Assembly (NCBI GenBank): GCA_039636785.1
Contig: CP144169.1
Coordinates: 3,286,001-3,350,000 of the forward strand
Direction: 5' to 3'
Length of the DNA: 64,000 nt
Origin: Micrococcaceae bacterium Sec5.7
GTDB taxonomy: Bacteria > Actinomycetota > Actinomycetes > Actinomycetales > Micrococcaceae
Under the pieces are notes generated by a model that worked only from the letters and a program-made list of their open reading frames with translations, made no database searches and had not been told where the DNA came from. Below, piece after piece: positions 46,139 through 55,003 of the stretch (positions within the stretch are counted from its first letter, which is position 1; every line of letters begins with the position of its first letter). The translations under genes and the position numbers were made by a program.

Positions 46139-46830
46139 CTAAGGCCGACTGGGACATATGTCGACCTTCCCGGGGTCACGTTCGATGATGGGCTCGAGGA
46201 TTTCGTCGATCTCCTTCAGGAGTACATCCTCTAGCGTCAGCCCGGCTGCCTTCGCGTTTTCCCTGATCTGCTCCGGTTTGGATGCTCCGATGATGGCGGT
46301 GGATACGTTCGGGTTTTGAAGCACCCATGCCAGGGCGAGGGTGCCTAGCGGAATTCCTGCGCTTTCTGCCAGGGGCTGAAGCCGCTGGACCCTGGTGAGA
46401 ACGTCCTCGCACAGCCACTTAGCCATTGTGTCTTTGCCGCCGTTTTCATCGGCGGCGCGGGAACCGGCAGGGGCGCCCTTTCCTGGTGAATATTTGCCCG
46501 TGAGGACTCCTTGGGCGGGGGGACCACTCGATCTGGCTTATCCCAAGCTCTTCCGCGATCGTTCTTTCCCGAGCCTGTGGGGAAATACACCTTGGTGAAG
46601 ATCTCCACGCTTTCGCGCCGGATTCCGGCAAGCGCCGAGCCGAGGGCGGCCTCAGCCCGGGTCTCCGCGTATGCGTCGGCGGTGTCGAAAGTACTGATGT
46701 CGGCGTCCAGGGCAGCATGCACGCATTGTCTTGCCAAGTCGTCATCAATCTGTGACCCGTGCGTTAGCCAGTTGCCGTATGCGATCTCGCTGATATACAT
46801 GCCGCTTCGACCGAGTTTTCTGTATTCCAA
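46139..46830 (-). pseudogene. Aldo/keto reductase pseudogene (internal deletion and frameshift)
   Basis: From TTG 46830 the frame reads YRKLGRSGMYISEIAYGNW, FDTADAYAETRAEAALGSAL and EIFTKVYFPTG, the N-terminal third of an aldo/keto reductase (KCNAB-like group). It then jumps to [16 protein letters not shown] sequence in a different frame, losing about 110 residues with the catalytic His region. The C-terminal part ([32 protein letters not shown]) is readable from 46423. The product cannot be functional. Confidence 0.8.
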
Positions 46831-47010
46831 GGACTTCCTTCGAGTTGGGTGTCCGGGGCAGATCCCGGAATTCGGCAAGGTTGGATATGTCGTCCGGCCC
46901 GTTCCGATGGAGAGATACGGCCGCGGGCATCTCCCGGCGAGTGTTAGCCCTTCTGCGTTGAGGAACCATCAATAATTCCCCAACGCGGAAGAGCTGACCG
47001 TCGGGTCTTG

Positions 47011-49263
47011 TTAGGCCGTTGGGGTGAAAACGTCCTTCATCTCGTCCCAGGCTTCCGCCCTCACGAAGACAGGAACGCGGTTCAGTGGCGCGGATACCTC
47101 GACGGTTCGCTGGCCGGCGTATGTTTCTCCCGTCCAGGCATCGAGCCAGTTGCCGCCGGGAAGGTAGGCCGTCCAGCTGCGGACTCCCTCGTCGGTGACG
47201 GGAGCGACAAGAAGGTCTTCACCGAGCATCCATTGCAAGGGGTGCTTCCATACCTCTTCGTCTTTGCTGTAGTCGAAGTACAGCGGGCGCATTAGGGGGG
47301 CTCCGGTGTCGATAGCCCTGCGGGCTTGCTCAGCCAGGTAGGGAATGAGACGTTCGCGCAGTTCGACGAGTTCACGGAAGACGGGGATTACAGTTTCATC
47401 CCCGGATCTTTCCTGGATATTCCACGGAGTGCGATCCCTCGATGGCTTCCGGTGGTGGTTGAACTCGGAGTGATACTGCATGATGGGCACGAAGACTGCT
47501 GCTGCAGCCGACCGCAGGTACAGTTCCGAGATCGGGACATCGCCAGAGAAGCCGGCGAAGTCCCAGCCCCAATACAAGACTCCGCTTGCTGACGCGGAGA
47601 GTCCGGCAAACAGGGACCAACGGAATGCATCCCATGTGGAATTCTCATCCCCGGCCCAGAAGGCTCCGTGGGCCTGGGAACCGGTGAATCCTGCGCGGCT
47701 GAAGGTCACTGGGGCCTTGCCTGCGGATTCAAGAAGGTCACCGTAGGCCTCGGCGTATGCGACCGGGAAGAGGTTGTTTCCTTCGTCTCCGCGCATTCCG
47801 TTCAGATACTGGAGTTCTTCGCCCCAGGCGTGTTCCCCGCCGTCGGTCTTGAACCCGTCGATGCCGATTTCTTCGACCAGATAGCGACGCTTCTCCGTCC
47901 ACCATCGGGCGGCTTCCGGGTCGGTCAGGTCCGGCATCAGGCTGAGCGGGAACCACCACCCCCGGTTGCGGTAGGGACGCAGGCGGCCATCCGGGGCCTC
48001 TTCACGGATGAGCCGTCCTTCACGAACCGCGGCTTCAGCGTCGAATTGGGCTTGTCCTTGTGGGTGGGGGCGCATTTTGATGAGCGGAATCTGCCACAGA
48101 ACAACGCGGATGTCCCGGGCATGAAGGTCATCAACCATGACCTTCGGATCAGGCCAGGCACCCTGCTCTGGAAATGTGAAGTCGCTGAGACGGTGCGGCG
48201 AACCATCGGGATTTGGCTCGTATTCAGCGTCGCGGAATGCTGTAAAGGTAGCTTCGTCACTCCACGCTTCGATGACGACGGATCCGACCGGAATCCCGGT
48301 GTCTCGGTGCAGATCCATCTGTCGCATGACTTCTGCCTGAGTATTCCATTCGTTGCCGCTGGCCCACAGCTTGAACACCCAGTCAGGAAGCTCCTTGGCG
48401 CTGCCGGCGACAGACAGGAAGGACTTCAGGACCGCGGTCGGCGTCCCTTCGAAGAACCTCAGATTCAGAAGAGTGTCCCCGTTCAGGGGTTCGGGGCCGA
48501 CTTCGGCTTCAACGAGGAGGCGGCGTTCGTCGGAGGCGCCGATATCATACCAGGTACGTCGGGAAGTTTCGACGTGGAAACCCCAGCCGTCCCCGCCGAC
48601 CACGTGGGCGAAGGGCATCGGCAGGTAAGTTTTCCGGTTCGCTCCTTGGCTCTTGTACTGCTCGAAGACGACCGCGTCCAGCTTGGTCCCGCGGTGATCG
48701 AGGGCATCAAAGCGTTCTCCAAAGCCGGTGACACGGTCGTTCAGGGCCAGAGGGAGAGCGAAACGAACACGCAAAGGCCGGACACCATCATGTAATACCT
48801 CAACGGAGTCGGCGATCACGCGGTCTGGTCCAATGACGTTAAGGGCCTGGCTGGCGGGAGTCCAAGTGGCGGCGCTGTAGCTGAACCACCGGGTCTTTTC
48901 CGTCCCGCCGTTGCGGGTCTGGGCCGTGAAGCGGTACTTGTATGTTGTCCGCGCCTCCGCTGGCCCAAGGGTTATCTGCCAGCCGCTGGCTGAACGGGCG
49001 AGTTTGGCTTGGGCGGATGCGAGGTGCCCGCCGTCGATGACCTGGCCGCGGGACGCCGCCGGTACTCGTGCGAGGGTTTCGGTCGTTTTCGTGACGGTGC
49101 CGTCGCTGCCGGTGACCTCAAGCTCGCAAATCACGTCGGTCAGTTCCGGCGACGTTCGCACGCCGAGGATGACGGGCTCCCCTGCGACGGGATGGGACGG
49201 GCTGCGCTGTTCGGTGTCGTCGACGTAGGGGTGGCCGGAACCGAAGGGCTTGTGACGGATCAT
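47011..49263 (-). CDS. Cytoplasmic GH31 enzyme, paralogue of the secreted isomaltosyltransferase-like GH31 (cycloalternan-degrading candidate)
   Basis: Retaining alpha-glycosidase of family 31, 750 residues, without a signal peptide. The nucleophile is Asp474 in GIDGFKTDGGE and the acid/base Asp539 in FWAGDENST. Long blocks parallel the secreted GH31 at 56237: IEAWSDEATF, IRVVLWQIPLIK, ISELYLRSAAAAVFVPIMQY, RTPWNIQERSGDETVIPVF. Both share an N-terminal beta domain (TEQRSPSHPVAGEP here). Because it is intracellular and co-transcribed with an importer, it probably hydrolyses what the secreted paralogue makes, as cycloalternan-degrading GH31 enzymes do. Alpha-xylosidase or plain alpha-glucosidase remain alternatives. 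The start overlaps the GH15 stop (ATGA). Confidence 0.85.
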   Translation of the reverse strand: MIRHKPFGSGHPYVDDTEQRSPSHPVAGEPVILGVRTSPELTDVICELEVTGSDGTVTKTTETLARVPAASRGQVIDGGHLASAQAKLARSASGWQITLGPAEARTTYKYRFTAQTRNGGTEKTRWFSYSAATWTPASQALNVIGPDRVIADSVEVLHDGVRPLRVRFALPLALNDRVTGFGERFDALDHRGTKLDAVVFEQYKSQGANRKTYLPMPFAHVVGGDGWGFHVETSRRTWYDIGASDERRLLVEAEVGPEPLNGDTLLNLRFFEGTPTAVLKSFLSVAGSAKELPDWVFKLWASGNEWNTQAEVMRQMDLHRDTGIPVGSVVIEAWSDEATFTAFRDAEYEPNPDGSPHRLSDFTFPEQGAWPDPKVMVDDLHARDIRVVLWQIPLIKMRPHPQGQAQFDAEAAVREGRLIREEAPDGRLRPYRNRGWWFPLSLMPDLTDPEAARWWTEKRRYLVEEIGIDGFKTDGGEHAWGEELQYLNGMRGDEGNNLFPVAYAEAYGDLLESAGKAPVTFSRAGFTGSQAHGAFWAGDENSTWDAFRWSLFAGLSASASGVLYWGWDFAGFSGDVPISELYLRSAAAAVFVPIMQYHSEFNHHRKPSRDRTPWNIQERSGDETVIPVFRELVELRERLIPYLAEQARRAIDTGAPLMRPLYFDYSKDEEVWKHPLQWMLGEDLLVAPVTDEGVRSWTAYLPGGNWLDAWTGETYAGQRTVEVSAPLNRVPVFVRAEAWDEMKDVFTPTA

Positions 49264-50447
49264 TTAGCGTTCTCTTTCGCTGCTGGAACCGGAGTCGAAC
49301 CGGCGGTGTTGTAAGGGATGCCGAGTGCGATGGCCAGACGGATGAACATGGCGTGGCTCCACAGCAGCGGGTTTGCCGAGGGCCCCCAGCGCTCGTTCCA
49401 GGGTTGAAGATGATCGGGGTCAAGAAGGTGATGCTCAACCTGTTCGGGAAGTTCGTCGTTCTCGCCGGCCGTCCATGCGGCCCATTCCAGGAGCTCATGG
49501 GCTCTGGTCCGGTTTCCGGCAGCGGCCTGGGCCAGACCGAGGAAGCAACTAAGCAAGGGCCATTGGCCGCCGCCGTAGTAGGTGTCGGCAAGATACCGGT
49601 GAACTCCGTTATCGACGGTGAGCTGTTCTTCTATGACCGCGATGGTCCCTGTTCCCAAGGGACTGTGCGGGGGAAGGAAGTTCATCGGTGCAATGAGGGC
49701 AAGGAGACTGGCATCTACGGTGTCTGTTCCCAGCCATTTCGTCAGATGGATGTCCTGGACACCTTCATCTTGGACTCGTCGTCGGATCTGTTCCGCGGTC
49801 GAAGTGGCCCGTTCTGAGAGCGATTCCTCTAGTATCCCGGTTTGGGCGATGCTGGCCATTCCGGAGGCGATGCAACCAAGAGTGCTCACGTGCACGTGTT
49901 GGGCCGATTCTTCCCACCAGTCATAGCAGGGCCGTTCCCATGAGACGTAAAGATAGTCAATGGTGAGGGCAATGGCCTCGGCCCAGCGTTCCAGTGGCCG
50001 GTCATGGCGGGCGCTGTGCTCAGCCAAAGCCCAAAGCCAGGTGCCGTACCCGTCGAGCTGGAAATCCCACCAGTCATCGCTTCCTTCGGCCCCGTCGAGA
50101 GTGAAACGCGTGGGCAGCATTTGATCACCGGCCACCGGCCTGCCGGCCAGGCTTTCAGCCACGATACGGCGGATCCTTCCCGCACGGGAGGTCAAGGCTA
50201 TCGAGCACCAGTCGAAGAACCGTTCGGCGGATTCGATATGACCGGCCGCGGACATGGCGTCAGCGATGTACGAGCCATCACGAAACCAGCAGTACCCCGC
50301 ATAGGCGGAAAACGACGGGCTCGCCGGGTAAGCGCCACCAGGGGTCTGCTGTTCCAAGATGAGCTGGATGCTGGCCTGGACTATCGAACGGACAGCGGCC
50401 TCGCCATTGGACGTTACCGTTGAATCTGGCATGGATTTGTCGATCAT
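49260..50447 (-). CDS. Cytoplasmic GH15 glucosidase-like enzyme
   Basis: Inverting alpha-glucosidase-type protein of 395 residues, a bare (alpha/alpha)6 catalytic domain without the N-terminal beta domain of larger GH15 enzymes and without a signal peptide. YCWFRDGSYIADAMSAAGH, WWDFQLDGYGTWLWALAEH, CYDWWEESAQHVHVSTLGC with a candidate catalytic Glu, and LPEQVEHHLL with the second Glu are visible. In this operon it could split isomaltose or other alpha-1,6 products of the GH31 enzyme to glucose. It is coupled to the GH31 gene by a 4-bp overlap and lies 94 bp after the binding-protein gene. Confidence 0.82.
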   Translation of the reverse strand: MIDKSMPDSTVTSNGEAAVRSIVQASIQLILEQQTPGGAYPASPSFSAYAGYCWFRDGSYIADAMSAAGHIESAERFFDWCSIALTSRAGRIRRIVAESLAGRPVAGDQMLPTRFTLDGAEGSDDWWDFQLDGYGTWLWALAEHSARHDRPLERWAEAIALTIDYLYVSWERPCYDWWEESAQHVHVSTLGCIASGMASIAQTGILEESLSERATSTAEQIRRRVQDEGVQDIHLTKWLGTDTVDASLLALIAPMNFLPPHSPLGTGTIAVIEEQLTVDNGVHRYLADTYYGGGQWPLLSCFLGLAQAAAGNRTRAHELLEWAAWTAGENDELPEQVEHHLLDPDHLQPWNERWGPSANPLLWSHAMFIRLAIALGIPYNTAGSTPVPAAKENAK

Positions 50448-50541
50448 GGGCTTCTCTTTCAGATGGTGAGCGGGTCGCGGTGCCGGCAGCTCACCGTGTC
50501 ACCGCGGCCCGCTCTCCGGCCTTGTTCGGGTTGTGCCCGGT

Positions 50542-51792
50542 TTATTTCAGCAGAGCGTTGATTTGGTCCGCGGCGCCCTTCAGGGCATCGGCCGCGCTGG
50601 AGCGCTTCGCTTCGACTTCGCCCAGAGCGTTGGTGATGATGTCGACCATTTTTTGCTGGTTGTCGCCGATGACCGGGGGGAGGGTGACGTGGTCAAGGGC
50701 GTCGAAAATGGCCTGGCGGTTTGCCGGCTTGTCCTTTGCGAGATAGGGCTTCAGGACGGAGTCATCGGAGGTGGCGGGAAGTTCCCATCCTGTGCTGATG
50801 CGGGTCTGTGCCATGACGTCTGAACTGGTCATGTATTCGGACCATTTCTGGGCGGCGGCCTTGTTCTTGGAGTTGGCAGATACCGCTATGGCGTTGGAGA
50901 ACTCCGCACTTGCCTTTTGCGTGTCTCCGGGTTCAACGACGATGTCCCAGTTTTTGGGTGAATCGGCGAAACTGCTGGCCACCCAGATGCCGCTGTGGAG
51001 CATGCCAAGTTTGCCGTCCTGGAACAGTTTCGTGTCGAAGTCCGGGGTCCCGGCGCCTTGGGCCGGTGTAGGCATGGTCGTTCCGCTCTTGCCCGCCAGC
51101 CATTCGGCGGCCTTGATTCCTTGGGGTGAGTTGAAGGCGACGGATTTGCCGTCGTCGTTGAGGAACTTGCCACCGGTTTGGGCCAGTGCTTTGTAGAACT
51201 CGTAGAAGCTCACGTTCTGGAAGTCTCCATAGACACCTGCTGCGCTGTCTGTGATCTTCTTCGCGGCAGCGGTTTCGTCAGCCCATGTCCAGTCGGCTGT
51301 GGGGTAGGCGACCTTGGCGGCGTCGAAGAGCGCCTTGTTGTAGTAGAGGACGACGTCGGAGAAGGAACTGGGCAGCGCGTACTGCTTGCCGTCTGACTGG
51401 TAGGACTGCAGCAGGGACTGCTTGTACTTGGAACCGTCGACTCCGTCGAGAGGGGCGACCGCCCCGTTGGCCACATAGGAGCGCAGGTTCGCGTATTCAA
51501 TATCGAAAGTATCGGCTTGGGTCCCAGCGGCCAGATCGGTCTGGAGTGCTGTGGCGTAGTCCTTGTAGGGCAGGGTGGTGACCTGGACGGTGATGTTCGG
51601 GTTGGCCTTCTCGAAGGCCTGAACGATGGTGTCCAGGTTCTTCTCGTTGCCTCCGTTCGAGATGAAGTTTGAGTATTTGATGGTTACTTTTTCAGTGCTT
51701 GAAGCGTCATGACTTGCTGCTGATCCACAGCCTGACATGGCCAGGATTGCAGCGAGGGCGACGCCCAGTGTTGCCAGGGGCTTCTTATTCAT
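50542..51792 (-). CDS. Sugar-binding lipoprotein of the alpha-glucooligosaccharide ABC importer
   Basis: Extracellular family 1 solute-binding protein of 416 residues. The signal peptide KKPLATLGVALAAILA ends in lipobox MSGCG. The body starts VTIKYSNFISNGGNEKNLDT and includes QADTFDIEYANLRSYV and IWVASSFADSPKNWD. GGAGAT stands 4-5 nt before ATG 51792. The frame continues far upstream through the permease gene, but that is a shadow. It probably presents the cyclic or isomaltose-type sugar formed by the secreted GH31 pair to the two permeases. Confidence 0.9.
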   Translation of the reverse strand: MNKKPLATLGVALAAILAMSGCGSAASHDASSTEKVTIKYSNFISNGGNEKNLDTIVQAFEKANPNITVQVTTLPYKDYATALQTDLAAGTQADTFDIEYANLRSYVANGAVAPLDGVDGSKYKQSLLQSYQSDGKQYALPSSFSDVVLYYNKALFDAAKVAYPTADWTWADETAAAKKITDSAAGVYGDFQNVSFYEFYKALAQTGGKFLNDDGKSVAFNSPQGIKAAEWLAGKSGTTMPTPAQGAGTPDFDTKLFQDGKLGMLHSGIWVASSFADSPKNWDIVVEPGDTQKASAEFSNAIAVSANSKNKAAAQKWSEYMTSSDVMAQTRISTGWELPATSDDSVLKPYLAKDKPANRQAIFDALDHVTLPPVIGDNQQKMVDIITNALGEVEAKRSSAADALKGAADQINALLK

Positions 51793-51833
51793 GTGTATCT
51801 CCATTGATAAAGGGGGAAGCAGTGCGGTCCGGT

Positions 51834-52649
51834 CTATTTGAGTCCGGTGCCCGCGACCCCTTGGATGATGTACTTCTGCGTGAAGATGTAGAGGGCGAGC
51901 ATTGGCAGGACGCTGACGACTGATCCGGCCATGACGATGTCCCACTGGGTGGTGTACTGGCCTTGGAGTCCTGCCAGTGCAACGGGGAGGGTTTTCATTG
52001 CGGGGGTGCGCAGGATGATCAGCGGCCATAGGAAGCTGTTCCAGCTGTTCAGGAACGCGAACACCGTCAGTGTCGCCAGCGCTGGACGGACCAAGGGCAG
52101 GACAATGAGACCGAAGATTCGGAAGTGGCCTGCGCCGTCCAATGTCGCGGCCTGGTCTAGGTCCTGCGGCACCGAATTCATTGCCTGCCGTAGGAGGAAC
52201 ACGCCGAAGGCGCTGGCAATGCCCGGCAACAGAACGCCGAGGTAGGTATCGATAAGGCCCAGGCTTTTCATTTCCACGAACAACGGGACGACAAGAACCT
52301 GAAGTGGAATCATCATGGTGGCCAGATACACGGCGAACACGGCGTTGCGTCCTTTGAACGGCATCCGGGAAAAGACATAGGCGGCCAGTGAGCTGGTGAC
52401 AAGCTGGAACAACGTTGTGAGGACAGCCAGAATGAGGCTGTTGAGCACGATCTGGGCAAATGGGAGCCGTTGGAGCAGCTGGGCGTAGGCGGACAGCGAT
52501 GGGTTTTCCGGAATCAGCCGCGGGGTGGCGGACAGGCCGGCCCCGGGGCTGATGGACGTTACGAACGCCCATAGGAAGGGGAAGACCATCATGAGGGCGC
52601 CAACGAAGACGAGAATGTTCAGAGTGATCGAGGGACGCTGCTTACGCAT
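51834..52649 (-). CDS. Sugar ABC transporter permease (MalG type)
   Basis: Membrane permease of 271 residues with six hydrophobic segments. The EAA loop is DLDQAATLDGAGHFRIFGLI and the C-terminus TQKYIIQGVAGTGLK is typical of MalG partners. The ATG lies inside the last codons of the preceding permease gene (8-bp overlap), so synthesis of the two subunits is coupled. No ATPase gene is in this operon. Confidence 0.9.
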   Translation of the reverse strand: MRKQRPSITLNILVFVGALMMVFPFLWAFVTSISPGAGLSATPRLIPENPSLSAYAQLLQRLPFAQIVLNSLILAVLTTLFQLVTSSLAAYVFSRMPFKGRNAVFAVYLATMMIPLQVLVVPLFVEMKSLGLIDTYLGVLLPGIASAFGVFLLRQAMNSVPQDLDQAATLDGAGHFRIFGLIVLPLVRPALATLTVFAFLNSWNSFLWPLIILRTPAMKTLPVALAGLQGQYTTQWDIVMAGSVVSVLPMLALYIFTQKYIIQGVAGTGLK

Positions 52650-53607
52650 AGTGCACCCATTTCTTTTGACCGCGCACCTGAATCAGAGTGATGACCAGGA
52701 TGAAAAGGAACAGTAGCCATGACAGTGCCGATGCTTCGCCGGCCCTGCCGTACCGGAAGGTAAGGTCATAAATTTGCTGGACCACGACCTGGGAAGAGTT
52801 GTTGGGGCCGCCTCCGGTCATGGCATAGACCTGGTCAAATACCTGGAATCCGTTGATCAGCGACAACACAATGACAAAGAAGGTCGAAGGGGAAAGCATG
52901 GGAAGCGTAATGCTGAACAGCCGCCTCCACCGGCCGGCGCCGTCGACGGTCGCGGCCTCATACAGGTCCTCCGGAATGGCTTGGAGGCCGGCGAGCAGAA
53001 TCACCATGACGAAGCCAAGGTCCTTCCACGCGGAAGCCACGATGATCGAAGGCATGGACCATGCCGGGTCTGTCCACCACCCCGGCCCTGTCACCCCGAT
53101 GAGTCCAAGTAGCCAGTTGACGATTCCCGTGCTGGGATTCAGTAGCCAACGCCAGACAAGTGCAACGACGATCCAGCTGGTCACCACGGGGAGGAAGTAA
53201 AGGCCGCGCATCATGCTGCGTCCCCTGATTCGGGAATTGAGGGCAAGCGCTATGGCCAGCCCGCCGATGTACACAAGCGGCAGGTATCCGGCGATGTAAT
53301 AGATGGTGTGCAGGAAGGCGCCCTGCGTGCCGGGGTCGCTGATGAGCTTGCCGTAGTTCTCGAGGCCCACCCATTTCATCGGGCCGACTAGATTCCATTG
53401 ATTCAGGCTGATCCAGAACGCGGAAAACATGGGAATGATGGTGAAGAACAACAGTGGCAACGCGCTCGGGATGAGGAAACCGGCGACAGTCAGCCCGTAT
53501 TTGAGTCGAGTGCCGGTTGCTTTACGCCGAACCCCGGGTCCTCGGTAGCGCTTCGTTGTTGCCGCCGGTCCGGGGCGGCCGGACCTCGAGTCTTGTAGAG
53601 CGGTCAC
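52642..53607 (-). CDS. Sugar ABC transporter permease (MalF type)
   Basis: Membrane permease of 321 residues, starting at GTG 53607 with AGGAGG a few bases upstream; the GTG overlaps the stop of the ROK regulator (GTGA). The first segment is GLTVAGFLIPSALPLLFFTI, and the EAA loop reads EDLYEAATVDGAGRWRRLFS. It would pair with the MalG-type permease and the binding lipoprotein. Direct coupling to its own regulator gene is notable. Confidence 0.9.
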   Translation of the reverse strand: MTALQDSRSGRPGPAATTKRYRGPGVRRKATGTRLKYGLTVAGFLIPSALPLLFFTIIPMFSAFWISLNQWNLVGPMKWVGLENYGKLISDPGTQGAFLHTIYYIAGYLPLVYIGGLAIALALNSRIRGRSMMRGLYFLPVVTSWIVVALVWRWLLNPSTGIVNWLLGLIGVTGPGWWTDPAWSMPSIIVASAWKDLGFVMVILLAGLQAIPEDLYEAATVDGAGRWRRLFSITLPMLSPSTFFVIVLSLINGFQVFDQVYAMTGGGPNNSSQVVVQQIYDLTFRYGRAGEASALSWLLFLFILVITLIQVRGQKKWVHYA

Positions 53608-54818
53608 AATCCTCCTACCTCCACGGGTACATGGGTAAGCCGGGCACGAACCCGTCTCCCCTGCTCGCCTGAACTTTCTTCGCTGTAGAAGGGCGCAGAC
53701 GCCACGAGTGCAGCGGCTCCGCGCGCCCAAGCCTCGTCGTCCCAGGACTCGACGATCACGGGGATGCTCCTGCGGTCTGCCGTTAGGGCACCCCGGAAAG
53801 ATCGTTCGAATCCTGCTGCCCAGTGGCGCCATCCGCGGGTTCCTTCCCCGCTGACGATCACAATCTCCGGATCCAGGATCTGCACGAGACCAGCGACGAT
53901 TCGACCCAGCGGCTGACCGGCTCCCCTGAAAATATCTTGGGCGAGGGGGTCACCGTCGTTTGCGCGCTCTTGCAGATCTGCCATGGTCTCTGATGACGAA
54001 ATGATTCCGGATTGCCGCGCATGCGCGACGAGTGTCTTTTCCCCAATCAGGGCCTCAATGCATCCGTGGTTACCGCAGGTGCAAAGAGGTCCATCCGCAA
54101 CTGCGGGTATGTGGCCGATTTCGCCGGCACCGCCCCTGCTGCCGCGCACGACTGCACCGCCGGTGACAAACCCCGCGCCGACGCCTTCGCCGATCGTCAC
54201 AACCAGAAACTCCGCATGCTCGCGGCCTGACCCATAGAGCCGTTCGGCTACAGCGAGGGCGTTGACATTGTTCTCCACCAGGACCGGAACATGGAGCTCC
54301 CGGCTCAGAACCGCACCAAGCGGTACCTGCCGCCACCCCAGGAGGCTTGAATCAACAACACCACTACCCTGCGCGTCCACCGATCCGGGAACACCGACGC
54401 CTATTCCCAGAAGGGGGGTGACACGGTCTTCGCCAACGAATGAATGGACCAGTGAGACGACGTCGGAAAGCGATGTGATCGAGGAAGCGTCGTATGCCCT
54501 ATTGCCGGACCGTACTACATGCCCGCTAAGTTCCGTTTCAACGAACGCAACATGATCCTTCGAGATCTTCATACCCACCACGCGCCCTGCAGCGGTGGCC
54601 AGGCCCAGCATCCGTGCAGGACGACCGCCGCTGGAGGGAGACATTGACAGCTCCCTCACGAGGCCATCCGCGATGAGCTCTTTGATGAGCTGGGTCATAA
54701 GAGCCGGGGAGACGCCAAGTGCCCTTGCCAAGTCAGCCCGGGACGCACCTCCGGAGGTACCAAGAAATGCCAGGATCGCAGACCGCGTAACGTCAGCGTT
54801 GCCGCTCGGCCGAACCAT
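53604..54818 (-). CDS. ROK family transcriptional repressor, first gene of the importer operon
   Basis: Regulator of 404 residues: N-terminal winged helix (RADLARALGVSPALMTQLIK) fused to a ROK sugar-binding/kinase-like domain. VENNVNALAVAERLYG and VVTIGEGVGAGFVTGG are ROK signatures. The zinc site CTCGNHGCIEALIG follows GEIGH. GGAGAATACA precedes the ATG. It heads the operon permease-permease-binding protein-GH15-GH31, so it most likely autoregulates it, releasing DNA when an alpha-glucoside accumulates. It is divergent from a second ROK regulator. Confidence 0.9.
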   Translation of the reverse strand: MVRPSGNADVTRSAILAFLGTSGGASRADLARALGVSPALMTQLIKELIADGLVRELSMSPSSGGRPARMLGLATAAGRVVGMKISKDHVAFVETELSGHVVRSGNRAYDASSITSLSDVVSLVHSFVGEDRVTPLLGIGVGVPGSVDAQGSGVVDSSLLGWRQVPLGAVLSRELHVPVLVENNVNALAVAERLYGSGREHAEFLVVTIGEGVGAGFVTGGAVVRGSRGGAGEIGHIPAVADGPLCTCGNHGCIEALIGEKTLVAHARQSGIISSSETMADLQERANDGDPLAQDIFRGAGQPLGRIVAGLVQILDPEIVIVSGEGTRGWRHWAAGFERSFRGALTADRRSIPVIVESWDDEAWARGAAALVASAPFYSEESSGEQGRRVRARLTHVPVEVGGL

Positions 54819-54831
54819 TGTATTCTCCTTT

Positions 54832-54845
54832 ATTTACGACTAAAT
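54832..54845. promoter_or_regulatory. Candidate ROK operator near the importer operon start
   Basis: ATTTACGACTAAAT is an inverted repeat with 5-bp arms (ATTTA/TAAAT) and a 4-nt spacer, 14 bp upstream of the ROK start codon on the minus strand. Its AT-rich arms are similar in kind to NagC/XylR-type ROK sites. Pattern evidence only. Confidence 0.35.
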
Positions 54846-54966
54846 GAAGATTAGAACTATGATGCATCTCACGTCAAGGGGTCTCCGATGCTCAAAGACT
54901 GCTTCCTGGTCCGAGCAGGAAATTCCTCTTGCGGAGTAGCCCGCACTGCCCTAGCGTTTGTTCGGC

Positions 54967-54980
54967 AACTTAATTTAGTT
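54967..54980. promoter_or_regulatory. Candidate ROK operator upstream of the second regulator
   Basis: AACTTAATTTAGTT carries AACT/AGTT arms with an AT-rich centre and lies 24 bp upstream of GTG 55004. It is the counterpart of the site at 54832 on the other side of the divergent promoter region. Pattern evidence only. Confidence 0.35.
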
Positions 54981-55003
54981 ACTTCGGAAAGGTGGCGTGC
55001 GCT

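Noticed and set aside
51793..52572. Long N-terminal extension of the 50542 binding protein
   Set aside because: The upstream open frame overlaps the permease gene in another frame. The lipoprotein signal peptide with GGAGAT at 51792 marks the true start.
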